Shown: positions 1 through 8,761 of the stretch, one piece after another
Position numbering within the stretch: the first letter of the stretch is position 1
Layout: each line of letters opens with the position of its first letter
Source: Bacteroidales bacterium UBA3653
GTDB lineage: Bacteria; Bacteroidota; Bacteroidia; Bacteroidales; Paludibacteraceae
Direction: 5' to 3'
Assembly: GCA_002373505.1 (NCBI GenBank)
Contig: DFKE01000012.1
Coordinates: 124,001-188,000, forward strand
Length of the DNA stretch: 64,000 nt
Made by a program: the position numbers and the translations under genes
Notes under the pieces: model-generated
Database searches by the model: none
What the model saw: the letters and a program-made list of their open reading frames with translations, nothing else
Told to the model about the DNA's origin: nothing

Positions 1-1
1 C

Positions 2-3000
2 TACACGACAACGGGATTTAATGGAACCAGGGATATTAATGCTACAACCGGTTTTATTTATGGTAAATTAACTGATGATGATAATTACATTCAAATAAAA
101 TTGAATACAGGTAATTTCCGTGCAGGCGATGTCGTTAATGCTTATTTTAACAATAACAAAGACAATAACAACCTCAAGTTAAAGAACCAGAGTACCGGCA
201 ATGCATTAGGAGCCGCATCTGCTTCAGGATATGATTCAGAATATGTACGTACTTATACGCTGACAGCGGCCGATATTGAAAGCGATGGTACAATTAAATT
301 CTTCCGCAAAGGTTCAGACATCCGTGTCAACCGTATTATTGTGACGCGTGAGCCGGCTTGCTTTGATTTCTATTCGGGAACAAAATATACCAGTGACGGA
401 AAGAAATGGGATGTAGCAGTAAATGACCAGATTACAACGGATAGTAAATTATACAGTTCTGGTGCAGTACTGACTGGAGGAACTATTACTAATACTTCTT
501 CAAATAGCGCAAAAATCGGTTGCAATAGTGATTATGGTTTAGTATTTGACAGTAATGATAAACAACTCACTATTACTTTATCAGGAACTACATTGCCTGC
601 CGGGGCTAAGATTTATATTAGCGCTTACTCTGTAAATAGTAATTCTACCGCAGTAGGTTTTACTATTGGATCTAATGCATGTACTGAAGGAAATTATACA
701 ACAACAGCTGCGGCAAATCAAGCGTTTAATCGCTCATACACTGTGACTGCAAGTGACGGTATAGTGGGAACAAATACTTTCACTATCAAGCGTAGCACAT
801 CTAATAAAGTGTACCTCAAAGCACTTTACATTATCGGTTGTGAGGAAGAGGAAACCTACACGGTAACCTATAAAGTTAATGGTGGTACGGGTAGTGATGT
901 AATAGATGCAGCGGCTACAACAATTAGCGATGTTCCCGGAACATTTACAGCACCGGGAGAGATGGTATTTATGAACTGGAATACCGTTGCAGGTGGTACC
1001 GGCATCACATATGAGGTAGGAGATGCGGTAACAAGCGATTTGACGCTTTATGCGCAGTGGGGATGGAGACTAACCTATGATGCGAATGCCGGAGGGGACG
1101 CGGTAAGTAATTTACCTGATCCGGAAATCCATAAGCCGGGTACTTATACCCTATCCACTAAGGTCCCGACTCGTGCCGGTTATACATTTGATGGTTGGTA
1201 TTATAATTCCGGTTGTACCGGCACTCGATGGGAAGCAGGTGCATCCTTCACAACCGGTGCGTTGAATGAAACGCTTTATGCCAAATGGACGGCAACTACC
1301 TACACCCTCACGGTAAGCGGTGCTGTAGTAGATAATCCTATGACGAAAGGAGGGAAAACAGGTGCGATTTCCGGTGTAACTATTACAGGTTCCCCGGTAA
1401 GTGGTATTACTTCCGGTACAACAACCTCTACTTCTGCCAACACCTTTACGGTCAACAAAGCCATATCGGAAACAGTAACAACTTCTGCTTCGGTATCCGG
1501 TTCTTCTGCTGAGTGTGACGAGTGTACATATGTTTTCGATCATTGGACAAATGTACCGGCAACGGTGACAGTGGATGTTTCTACTATTGAAGCGGTTTAT
1601 AAAACAACATATACCATCTCGTTCAAAGAAACAGATGGCACAGCTGTAGCAGGTATATCGAGTTCAAGCTATGTCTATGGCGTAGGTAAATTAGCGAGCA
1701 CTCTGCCTACTCCCTCCAAGAGCGGTTACACCTTTGACGGTTGGTACAAAGAGAATACATTAACCAATGCCGCTACCGATATAGCTAATGATGCTTGGGG
1801 TAACGTGACGTATTACGCTAAATGGATAGAGGATACGCCAACTTACACCATAACTTATGAGTTATATGGAGGTTCACTTGACGGTATGCAGAAAACATCC
1901 TATACGTCAGCAGATGACGATTATGACTTGCCAATCCCGACAAAAGATAATAATGTCTTTTTAGGTTGGTATGAAACATATTCTGCCGGCGAGTATTCAA
2001 ATCCGATTTCGGTTTTGGCATCCGGATCGACGGGTAATAAAACATATCATGCCAAGTGGGGCGCTGCGGCTACGGTTAATTGGATTCCTACAGCCAAGGC
2101 CGGAACATCTGGATTCTATAAAGGCGGTGGAGAACATACCATCGTTGCTATCATCAATCAGGATAATTGGGATGATTCGCCAAGTAACGGAAATAAAGAC
2201 GATTTGGTTCTAACAGCTTCTGATGGAGTGACGCTGCATAATATCACGATTACTATTAATGGCGATGGCAAAGCACAAGTGTCCGCTAATTTTGATATAG
2301 CCGGTGATATTGAAGGTGATGTTATAACGTTCCATCTTACAATTCCTGCTACGGAAACATATCCCGCTACAGAATCCAGTACAGATGTACCTTTGAATGC
2401 TTGCCCAGGAGGATATTCTGTAATCTTTACATCAGACCATAAAAATGATGCTGGAGAATACTTTGATGATATAGCTAGTGGCACTTCACAAATATTAGGT
2501 AATGGCATCGCAAAGATGATAGCAATAGGAGATTGCAAACTATATGCTGGTAAAAATCAAGACGGATATAGGTCAGATAGATGTAATATAGTATTTAAAT
2601 TAACGAAATCAACAGACCTTGACATATATTATTGTGCAGGTTCTTCTAGTCGCTCATTCGCTCTATATAGTTTCTCATCTGCAAAAGATTTATCAGATAT
2701 TGAGCCATCAGACTACTCTACAAAAACAACGGTTACCTCCGTGACCGGTTCAAAGGCAGCATTTGCACAAACCTCAGCGACATCTAGTAATCCATCTATA
2801 AGTAGTGGAACAGTTGGAACATCTGGCTCTGGTGGAGGTATAAAGGCATCGTATGCTTCTTTGAGTGCCGGTTACTATATCTTAAAGAATGAAAGTAGTG
2901 GCGAAGGATATTTCTATGGTTTTGATATCGATGGAGGTGATGCAACGAGCGGTATAGAAACAACATTGTCATGGAGCCCGGCGTTAGCTGACAAGGGTAC

Positions 3001-6000
3001 GGTCGGTAAAAACGATACGGATAATGACTTTACGTATTCAGTAGCTACTCCGCTTACAAGCAATACTATTGGCGCAATCACATATACTTCTTCTGATGTT
3101 ACTGTGGCTACTGTCAATAGTGCTGGTACGGTACATATCGTGGGAGGTGGATCGACTACTATTACTGCAACTTTGGCTGCTTCCGGATGTTATAATAGTG
3201 CATCGATTAGTTATACGCTGAATGTAACAAGTATATGCTCGGACGAGCCGGGAACTATCGTTAACAACGATGGTTCAACTATAGAAGACAATGCGATTTC
3301 ACGTGGTGCTTGCGAGACGACAACGTTGAAGATAATAGATTATACAGCGGGGGCTACTATCCAGTGGTATAAAGATGGCGCAACTATTGGCGGTGCTACA
3401 GATGCGGCATATACTATTCCGGCAGGCGAAAGCGGTGTGTATTCCGCAACGGTAGTCAAAGAATGTGCAAAAGCCAAGGCTACGGCGAATAGTATTACTG
3501 TGACGACAGCAGGTGGTGTAAATCCTACTATTTATGCTGATGAGTTCTCTGTAAAACACAATCGTGAATTCTACTATCGTTTGATGAAACTCAATCCGGG
3601 TGAAACGGCTGTTGTTGCAACTGCGCCTTCTGGGTGGACGGAAAATACTGATTTTACGATTACTATCGGAACAGATAACATCGTTTATATCCGCGGTAAA
3701 GTGAGCGTTGCAAGTGCTACAACTAAGACTTTGACCCTGACTATTTCCAATACTTGCGGTAGTAGTACGGATAAAAATATCACCATTCATGAGTTAGTAG
3801 CAACACCCAAACCGACTATCGCGTGGATAGCAACCGATTCAATTAATAAGGGGAAAGTGGATAAGGTAAGAGCGGACCAAAGTACGAATACAGCTTTATA
3901 CAAACATCTCGAGACCGATTATACTCTTACTCCGCGCAACTGTTATTATTCAACAGATGAAAAGTTATTGATTAAGGAATATTCTAAATATGACCTTATC
4001 ATCCTTACGGATTATCCGAATAGCCAAAAAGGTCCTAATGGCGATGGTCGAAGCAAGAGCTACACGAACGCAATAGGTTTGCTTATTGATCATAAGCCGA
4101 TTCTTACGTTTGAGGCATTCGTGTCCGGTTGTCCTAACTGGGGCTTTAGCTCTAACCCAAAAGATACTAAAGCAACACAGAATACATTGACGCTATTATG
4201 TAACGCTAATGAAATTTTCGATCCAAGTGATAAGTTTTATGCAGGTGCAGATATTACAGCAGCAACGGTTAGTTCCGGTCAGTCGTTGCAAGGTTTTGCA
4301 GTTAACGAATCTCCGGACTTTGTGTATATTGCGAAGATAACTGATGATGGGAAAGATTATATTGCTTGCTGCGAGCGTCAAGTAGAACCTGCGGAACGTA
4401 TGATGGTCTTTGGCCTAAATGCCAATGTGATGGACAATATTACTGCAGACGGCAAAGAAATGGTTGCTGGTTTTGTCAATTATCTTCTTATCATGGATCC
4501 CGCTGAAATACCAGACTGCTCTGTGATATTTAAGGGTGGTACCGCAGGACATGAGACTGATTGGTACACCGAAACCAACTGGGAGGGAGATAATCTGCCA
4601 AACCAGTATGCATCTGTCCGTATTGATGCTCCGTGTGAAGTGGGCACCAATGCTTCCCCTGCCAGGGCGGGATATGTAAAGATCCATACTGGTTCAGATG
4701 GTGTCCATACATACAATGGCCATTTGACTATCAATCCGCAAGGTGTAATGATTGTACAAAAATCCATTACGCGTGTTGAGGGTAACCGCTATACTGTCCA
4801 TATGGCTACTAATTCCAATGATTTGGCTATTGAGTCCAGTGAAGCAGGTAATGGTACACTCATTTTTGATAACAAAGAAGGAAAATCAAAGGCCTTTGTG
4901 CAGATGCATAGTAAGGCCGTGAAGAGTAGTGCTACTACATGGCAGTATATAGGCATCCCGCATAGTGATGTGTCTAACGCTATGGATAATTATTATGGTA
5001 GTTGGCTCTATAGATGGAATCCTACTGCCGGTTGGGAAGTAGTGCCGCGTGGTGGTGCTGTAGAACCATGGACAGGATACTGTATTACTTATCCGGAGGA
5101 AGGTCATATCTTTGAGATGGAGGGAACGCTGGTAGCTACCGCAAATGTAGATATCGCGGTACCGGCTGGCTCCTACCAGATTATTGGAAATAGTTGGACA
5201 GCACCTATCCAGATTGCGAATTTTGAAGACAAGGACTTTGGCGCTATATCTAAGACGGTGTACTTCTTCAACACCGGAAATGATCCTAATGGAGAAGGAA
5301 AAATGGATAAGGAAGGAGGCCGCTGGGCTGCCGGCACCTATGTATCCGTGCCTATTCACGCTGCACCATACACTGGTGATGCGGTTATTAACTCTATGCA
5401 GGGCTTCTATGTATCGAATAGCGGTTCGGCCGGTTCTATTCATTTGGATTATAACAAACTGGTGCGCCCGAAGAGCGGTCAGAGTGCTGTCCAGGGTCAG
5501 ATGCACGCGCCAAGAAGAATGACCGAAGCTTCTGATGAACCGGTCGTATTGAAACTGCTCGTTAGCGGTAGCCGTTATGATGATCGTTTGGTAGTGCTGG
5601 AGCGCGAAGACTTCACGAAGGGTCATGACGACGGATGGGACGGCGCAAAATGGGATGGTAGTACCATCTCCCCGACGATCTGGAGCCAGAACGACGAAGG
5701 CGGTGTGGAGTCCGTAACGGCTACACCGGATATGGAAGGTACGATCATCGGATTCCGGGCCGGTGAGGACAACGAATATACATTCCATTTCGAGTACGAC
5801 GATATGGCTGAGCCGCTGTTCTTGCTGGATATGGACGAACGGATGTATGTACGTATCTTGACTGGCACAACCTATACCTTTACCTGCGCCGACAAGGGCG
5901 AACACAACCGTTTCCTGCTCACGCGCAAGGCTCCGGGAATACCTACCGGATGTGAACCGATAGACGGCGGAGGAGGACCGAAGGCAATGAAGTTCATCAA

Positions 6001-6067
6001 GGATAACAAACTGTATATCCTGCTCAACGGCGTATTGTATGACGCAACAGGCAAGGTGGTAGAATAA
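2..6067 (+). CDS. Giant secreted surface protein with InlB repeats (5' end outside window)
   Basis: The reading frame is open from base 2 with no stop, so the gene begins before the window; the first ATG/TTG-like codon inside is not a credible start. About 2,020 residues are visible. Four Listeria-Bacteroides (Flg_new/InlB B) repeats lie at about 854-1060, 1064-1290, 1610-1830 and 1845-2060, each ending in a YAQWG/YAKWT-type motif after FDGWY or LGWY. Bacterial Ig-like stretches follow near 2970-3230. The C-terminal 25 residues have the pattern IK-DNKLYILLNGV-LYDATGKVV, which resembles the tail of the 847-aa secreted protein at 33954. In the family such repeats are found in cell-surface adhesins or glycan-associated proteins; the ligand here is unknown. 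Surface location is an inference from the repeats and tail, since the signal peptide is not in view. Confidence 0.85.
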   Translation, partial: YTTTGFNGTRDINATTGFIYGKLTDDDNYIQIKLNTGNFRAGDVVNAYFNNNKDNNNLKLKNQSTGNALGAASASGYDSEYVRTYTLTAADIESDGTIKFFRKGSDIRVNRIIVTREPACFDFYSGTKYTSDGKKWDVAVNDQITTDSKLYSSGAVLTGGTITNTSSNSAKIGCNSDYGLVFDSNDKQLTITLSGTTLPAGAKIYISAYSVNSNSTAVGFTIGSNACTEGNYTTTAAANQAFNRSYTVTASDGIVGTNTFTIKRSTSNKVYLKALYIIGCEEEETYTVTYKVNGGTGSDVIDAAATTISDVPGTFTAPGEMVFMNWNTVAGGTGITYEVGDAVTSDLTLYAQWGWRLTYDANAGGDAVSNLPDPEIHKPGTYTLSTKVPTRAGYTFDGWYYNSGCTGTRWEAGASFTTGALNETLYAKWTATTYTLTVSGAVVDNPMTKGGKTGAISGVTITGSPVSGITSGTTTSTSANTFTVNKAISETVTTSASVSGSSAECDECTYVFDHWTNVPATVTVDVSTIEAVYKTTYTISFKETDGTAVAGISSSSYVYGVGKLASTLPTPSKSGYTFDGWYKENTLTNAATDIANDAWGNVTYYAKWIEDTPTYTITYELYGGSLDGMQKTSYTSADDDYDLPIPTKDNNVFLGWYETYSAGEYSNPISVLASGSTGNKTYHAKWGAAATVNWIPTAKAGTSGFYKGGGEHTIVAIINQDNWDDSPSNGNKDDLVLTASDGVTLHNITITINGDGKAQVSANFDIAGDIEGDVITFHLTIPATETYPATESSTDVPLNACPGGYSVIFTSDHKNDAGEYFDDIASGTSQILGNGIAKMIAIGDCKLYAGKNQDGYRSDRCNIVFKLTKSTDLDIYYCAGSSSRSFALYSFSSAKDLSDIEPSDYSTKTTVTSVTGSKAAFAQTSATSSNPSISSGTVGTSGSGGGIKASYASLSAGYYILKNESSGEGYFYGFDIDGGDATSGIETTLSWSPALADKGTVGKNDTDNDFTYSVATPLTSNTIGAITYTSSDVTVATVNSAGTVHIVGGGSTTITATLAASGCYNSASISYTLNVTSICSDEPGTIVNNDGSTIEDNAISRGACETTTLKIIDYTAGATIQWYKDGATIGGATDAAYTIPAGESGVYSATVVKECAKAKATANSITVTTAGGVNPTIYADEFSVKHNREFYYRLMKLNPGETAVVATAPSGWTENTDFTITIGTDNIVYIRGKVSVASATTKTLTLTISNTCGSSTDKNITIHELVATPKPTIAWIATDSINKGKVDKVRADQSTNTALYKHLETDYTLTPRNCYYSTDEKLLIKEYSKYDLIILTDYPNSQKGPNGDGRSKSYTNAIGLLIDHKPILTFEAFVSGCPNWGFSSNPKDTKATQNTLTLLCNANEIFDPSDKFYAGADITAATVSSGQSLQGFAVNESPDFVYIAKITDDGKDYIACCERQVEPAERMMVFGLNANVMDNITADGKEMVAGFVNYLLIMDPAEIPDCSVIFKGGTAGHETDWYTETNWEGDNLPNQYASVRIDAPCEVGTNASPARAGYVKIHTGSDGVHTYNGHLTINPQGVMIVQKSITRVEGNRYTVHMATNSNDLAIESSEAGNGTLIFDNKEGKSKAFVQMHSKAVKSSATTWQYIGIPHSDVSNAMDNYYGSWLYRWNPTAGWEVVPRGGAVEPWTGYCITYPEEGHIFEMEGTLVATANVDIAVPAGSYQIIGNSWTAPIQIANFEDKDFGAISKTVYFFNTGNDPNGEGKMDKEGGRWAAGTYVSVPIHAAPYTGDAVINSMQGFYVSNSGSAGSIHLDYNKLVRPKSGQSAVQGQMHAPRRMTEASDEPVVLKLLVSGSRYDDRLVVLEREDFTKGHDDGWDGAKWDGSTISPTIWSQNDEGGVESVTATPDMEGTIIGFRAGEDNEYTFHFEYDDMAEPLFLLDMDERMYVRILTGTTYTFTCADKGEHNRFLLTRKAPGIPTGCEPIDGGGGPKAMKFIKDNKLYILLNGVLYDATGKVVE

Positions 6068-6083
6068 TAGTTTAGTGTGGAAT

Positions 6084-6097
6084 GTTTAGAGTTTAGA
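6084..6097. repeat. Heptamer array GTTTAGA x2
   Basis: Two exact GTTTAGA units lie 17 bases after the stop codon of the giant surface protein, with a degenerate copy just before them. The same family recurs at 58007-58034 behind dnaG. Confidence 0.7.
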
Positions 6098-6113
6098 GAA
6101 AGGAGAAACTATT

Positions 6114-6557
6114 ATGAAAGACACAAAGATATTGGTAATTGCTAATTGCTTATTGGTTATCGGGTTGCTTTGGACGCTTGGCGTAGCGCAGGCTTCGGCG
6201 GTGAACTACCAAACGAAGTACAAAGGGACGATGTACAATGTACAAAGTACCGCTTCCTATGGTGCTGCCGCTCCGTCGGCAACCTTCCAATCCACCAGCG
6301 CCTATGCCGCGCCCGATTGGACGGAGGAATCCACCCTCAACAGCGACGGAACGGTCAACGAACGCCATTACATAAGCGGACCTCGCCGCTTAGGAGAGGG
6401 GACTACTCCCACTCCAGGTGGTGGCACTCAGCCGGGTACCCCGGGTAATCCGGAAGACAAGAACCAGCAGCCCCTCGGCGATGCCCTGATCCCGCTGATG
6501 CTTTGCATGTGCGCGTACGCGATATATAAGGTCTCGCGCAGGCGCAAAGAGACGTGA
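6114..6557 (+). CDS. Small secreted protein with C-terminal membrane anchor
   Basis: 147 residues. An N-terminal hydrophobic stretch (about 6-26, ending AQASA) looks like a signal peptide. A low-complexity Ser/Thr/Ala/Pro/Gly middle follows, then PLGD at about 120-123, one hydrophobic helix, and the basic end SRRRKET. This order (short motif, helix, Arg-rich tail) is that of tripartite anchoring or sorting signals such as PEP-CTERM or MYXO-CTERM; whether it is processed is unknown. AAAGGAG lies 10 bases before the ATG. Much of the signal peptide is encoded by a 7-bp array at 6131-6158. The gene follows the giant protein by 46 bases and is probably cotranscribed. I do not recognise a family function. 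Confidence 0.75.
   Translation: MKDTKILVIANCLLVIGLLWTLGVAQASAVNYQTKYKGTMYNVQSTASYGAAAPSATFQSTSAYAAPDWTEESTLNSDGTVNERHYISGPRRLGEGTTPTPGGGTQPGTPGNPEDKNQQPLGDALIPLMLCMCAYAIYKVSRRRKET
6131..6158. repeat. Heptamer array ATTGGTA/ATTGCTA x4 inside a signal-peptide region
   Basis: Units ATTGGTA, ATTGCTA, ATTGCTT and ATTGGTT stand in exact 7-bp register and encode the hydrophobic VIANCLLVI of the 147-aa protein. Confidence 0.75.
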
Positions 6558-6558
6558 G

Positions 6559-6594
6559 CTAGGATCCTAGAACCCTAGTATCCTAGTATCCTAG
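6559..6594. repeat. Octamer CTAG array, left flank of four-helix-bundle gene
   Basis: CTAG occurs at 6559, 6567, 6575, 6583 and 6591, exactly every 8 bases. The intervening tetramers are GATC, AACC, TATC and TATC. The array begins two bases after the stop codon of the 147-aa protein. It matches the right-hand array at 7176-7211 at 34 of 36 positions in the same orientation. Confidence 0.95.
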
Positions 6595-6610
6595 ACAAAT
6601 AATACCAACT

Positions 6611-7171
6611 ATGGCAAAACTTAATGATGGCGGCTTCTTGGAAGCCAATGGGGATTATAGAGATCTGATCTTTTACAAAAAGACCAAGATTCTCTTTGAT
6701 ATGACCTATTGGTACAAGGACCGCTATCTGGAGCGAGGAGACAGGACACAAGACCAGATGCAGCAAGCCGCTCGTAGCGGAAAACAGAATATCGCCGAAG
6801 GTTCCGAAGACGGCTTGACGAGCATGGAGATGCAACTGAAACTGGTTAACGTGGCGCGTGGTAGTTTGATAGAGTTGCGCGAAGATTATGAAGACCAACT
6901 CATGGTGCATCGCCTCAAGCAATGGAACCAAACCCATCCTCGCTACAATGCCATGGTCAATTATTGCTATCGCCATCATGAGCTCGCCGACTATCAGAAA
7001 TACTATGAGCAATGGAGCATAGAGGAGTTCTGCAATGTCGCTCTTACGCTTATCCATCAAGCAGACAGAGGCATGTGGACATGGATCAAGAAGAAAGAGG
7101 CGCAGTTCTTGGAAGAGGGCGGCATACGCGAGAAGATGTCCTCCGCGCGCAAAAAACAAAGGGGTTACTAA
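6611..7171 (+). CDS. Four-helix-bundle protein of the 23S-IVS/S23 type (suffix-domain form)
   Basis: 186 residues. The central RSGKQNIAEGSE (about 56-67) is the hallmark of the four-helix-bundle proteins first seen in 23S rRNA intervening sequences, and the length and C-terminal extension fit the suffix-domain subgroup. The fold is shared with Avd, the accessory protein of diversity-generating retroelements, where it binds nucleic acid and the reverse transcriptase; no reverse transcriptase is visible here. There is no signal peptide, so the protein is cytoplasmic. The gene is bracketed by two near-identical 36-bp CTAG arrays (6559-6594 and 7176-7211), which suggests that gene plus arrays form a unit. 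The ATG at 6611 is 17 bases after the left array. The function of this subgroup is not established. Confidence 0.85.
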   Translation: MAKLNDGGFLEANGDYRDLIFYKKTKILFDMTYWYKDRYLERGDRTQDQMQQAARSGKQNIAEGSEDGLTSMEMQLKLVNVARGSLIELREDYEDQLMVHRLKQWNQTHPRYNAMVNYCYRHHELADYQKYYEQWSIEEFCNVALTLIHQADRGMWTWIKKKEAQFLEEGGIREKMSSARKKQRGY

Positions 7172-7175
7172 AATC

Positions 7176-7211
7176 CTAGGATCCTAGGACCCTAGTATAC
7201 TAGTATCCTAG
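7176..7211. repeat. Octamer CTAG array, right flank of four-helix-bundle gene
   Basis: CTAG occurs at 7176, 7184, 7192, 7200 and 7208 in exact 8-bp register with tetramers GATC, GACC, TATA and TATC. It starts five bases after the TAA of the four-helix-bundle gene and differs from the left array only at array positions 13 and 24. Confidence 0.95.
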
Positions 7212-7216
7212 TTAAA

Positions 7217-7248
7217 GAAAGAGCCTGTCAGTGTTGACAGGCTCTTTC
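7217..7248. terminator. Bidirectional hairpin between convergent genes
   Basis: A perfect 14-bp inverted repeat (arms 7217-7230 and 7235-7248, loop GTGT) separates the four-helix-bundle gene (+) from the GH88/105-like gene (-). The last codons and stop of the minus-strand gene lie inside it. Confidence 0.8.
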
Positions 7249-8706
7249 ATATTCTACGGCAGCCATGAGATAGGCGCCGAGGACTTTGCCTTCCGTATTG
7301 TCCTGGATCGGCACATCCTTGCCGATCAGGTAATACGCTGCCGTGCCGTTGCGGTCGTGACTGAGCCCCGCGGACTGGCAGGAAGAGGTGATAGTTAATT
7401 GAGAATTGAGAGTTGAAAATTGAGAATTGGGACGCACAAAGGTGCGTTGGATTCCCTCGAAGCCTCGCTTGCCTGCTTCGGCGTGGTTGATCAAGCCGAG
7501 GCGCGAGCCTTTGAGCAGAGCCGCGGTGATGAGGCACGAGGCGGAGGACTCCAGGTAATTGCACTGCGTACCGCCGGCTTCCACATTGGTGAACTTAGCC
7601 GAACCGGTATCGTCCACGCCCTGCGTAGCACATTTCTCCGGGCCATAGGCTAAGAGCTGGTACCAGCATCCTGTTTCGGGATCCTGACGCGCTACAAGTC
7701 CGTCCGCCAAGGCTTGCAGGTACTCCCGCATCTGGTCGAAGTTCGCCGCCTGCGGCAGCTCCTTCGTACATTGTCCTTCGTCACTTAGTCCTTTCATATA
7801 CGCTTCCAATACATCCACCAGCGCGAGGATATACCATCCAGCCGCGCGTCCCCAGCTCTCCTCGGAGTGATAAACCGGTGGTAATTGAGAATTGAGAATT
7901 GAGAATTGAGATTTATACGCATGTCCGGCGTCGTAGATTATACGGGCGTTCTTATTGGTCGTCACATCGGTGAAGAGGACATGGTAGAGGAGCTGTTTCT
8001 CTTCGTCCCATAGATAGGGCCACGAGACCTCGAACTGGGTATAGACATCGTTCCATCCGAGTCCCGTTCCCTCGCATGCACCCACCGCCAGCAGTTGCGC
8101 CAGCAGCGCGGGACCCATGTACGCCCCGTCGCACCACATCTGACCCCAATAGGATTTCTCGGGGTTGTCCGTAGCCTTGTGCATCCATCCGCCGTTCGGC
8201 AGCGAGTACTTGGCTTTATGCTCCGCCAGCCCTTCTGCTGCGCGGTGCATCTGCTCCATATAGAAAGCCGCCTTCTCGGGGTTCTCAAACCGTCCGCCCG
8301 GCTTGGCTCCTTCGTAGAGCCCAAGGAACACCTTGGCGCAGTTGAGGTCGTCGAGGATGCCGCCTCTCACAAGACGGTCCAGCTCGGCTTGGTCCAGACT
8401 GTCCGCCCATTGGGCGAGACCGATGTACCACGCGTCCGCCCAGGCGGAGTCCTGGTAGTACTGCCATACATCGAGGATACCTTTCGCCACCACGCCGGGG
8501 ACGTAGTCCCACGTAGCGGCAGTCTCGGGAACGGTCACGCCGTTGGTGGAGTTGGCGTTCGGGAAACCGACACAGTTGTCCTTGTTATACCACGCGCTCA
8601 TGCGCGCGTTGATCATCTGCTCCGAATAGCGGACGGGCTGCGGCTTGGCGCAAGCAGCGAGGAGAATCCCCGCTGCCGCCATCACTATGATATGAGTTGT
8701 TTTCAT
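7228..8706 (-). CDS. GH88/GH105-like unsaturated glycuronyl hydrolase, lipoprotein
   Basis: 492 residues. The signal peptide ends in the lipobox LAAC with the modified cysteine at residue 19. The rest has the alpha/alpha-barrel motifs of the GH88/GH105 families (GGWMHK, SWGRAAGWYI, YLESSASCLI), which remove unsaturated uronic sugars from oligosaccharides made by polysaccharide lyases. A periplasmic or outer-membrane-anchored role in glycan use is inferred. Two in-frame heptamer arrays (7397-7431 and 7883-7910) encode NSQFSTLNSQL and SQFSILNSQL segments not expected in the family, so two loops are enlarged. No lyase or SusCD pair is adjacent. The gene is the last of the long minus-strand unit that starts with potA. 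Confidence 0.85.
   Translation of the reverse strand: MKTTHIIVMAAAGILLAACAKPQPVRYSEQMINARMSAWYNKDNCVGFPNANSTNGVTVPETAATWDYVPGVVAKGILDVWQYYQDSAWADAWYIGLAQWADSLDQAELDRLVRGGILDDLNCAKVFLGLYEGAKPGGRFENPEKAAFYMEQMHRAAEGLAEHKAKYSLPNGGWMHKATDNPEKSYWGQMWCDGAYMGPALLAQLLAVGACEGTGLGWNDVYTQFEVSWPYLWDEEKQLLYHVLFTDVTTNKNARIIYDAGHAYKSQFSILNSQLPPVYHSEESWGRAAGWYILALVDVLEAYMKGLSDEGQCTKELPQAANFDQMREYLQALADGLVARQDPETGCWYQLLAYGPEKCATQGVDDTGSAKFTNVEAGGTQCNYLESSASCLITAALLKGSRLGLINHAEAGKRGFEGIQRTFVRPNSQFSTLNSQLTITSSCQSAGLSHDRNGTAAYYLIGKDVPIQDNTEGKVLGAYLMAAVEYERACQH
7397..7431. repeat. Heptamer array AATTGAG x5 inside GH88/105-like gene
   Basis: Five units (AATTGAG, AATTGAG, AGTTGAA, AATTGAG, AATTGGG) stand in exact 7-bp register and are translated in frame. 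Confidence 0.9.
7883..7910. repeat. Heptamer array AATTGAG x4 inside GH88/105-like gene
   Basis: Four identical AATTGAG units form a second array of the same family in the same gene, just before the SEESWGRAAGW motif in reading order. Confidence 0.95.
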
Positions 8707-8732
8707 TTGTCTATTTATAGGATACCAGGGTC

Positions 8733-8761
8733 CTAGGATACTAGAGTCCCTAAGATCCTAG
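8733..8761. repeat. Octamer CTAG array, degenerate
   Basis: CTAG occurs at 8733, 8741 and 8758, with a mutated CTAA at 8750. The last CTAG (8758-8761) provides the TAG stop codon of the minus-strand barrel gene. Confidence 0.8.

Noticed and set aside
2..100. TTG at 101 as the start of the giant protein
   Set aside because: The frame continues upstream to the window edge without a stop and there is no signal peptide after the TTG.
4886..5905. 339-codon minus-strand frame inside the giant surface protein
   Set aside because: Antisense shadow without promoter or family match.
6611..7171. Avd of a diversity-generating retroelement
   Set aside because: The fold is related, but no reverse transcriptase, template repeat or variable repeat was seen in the flanks.
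6611..7171. 23S rRNA intervening sequence
   Set aside because: No rRNA gene surrounds the four-helix-bundle gene.
6559..7211. CRISPR-like interpretation of short arrays
   Set aside because: Units of 7-8 bp without spacers and without cas genes do not fit CRISPR.
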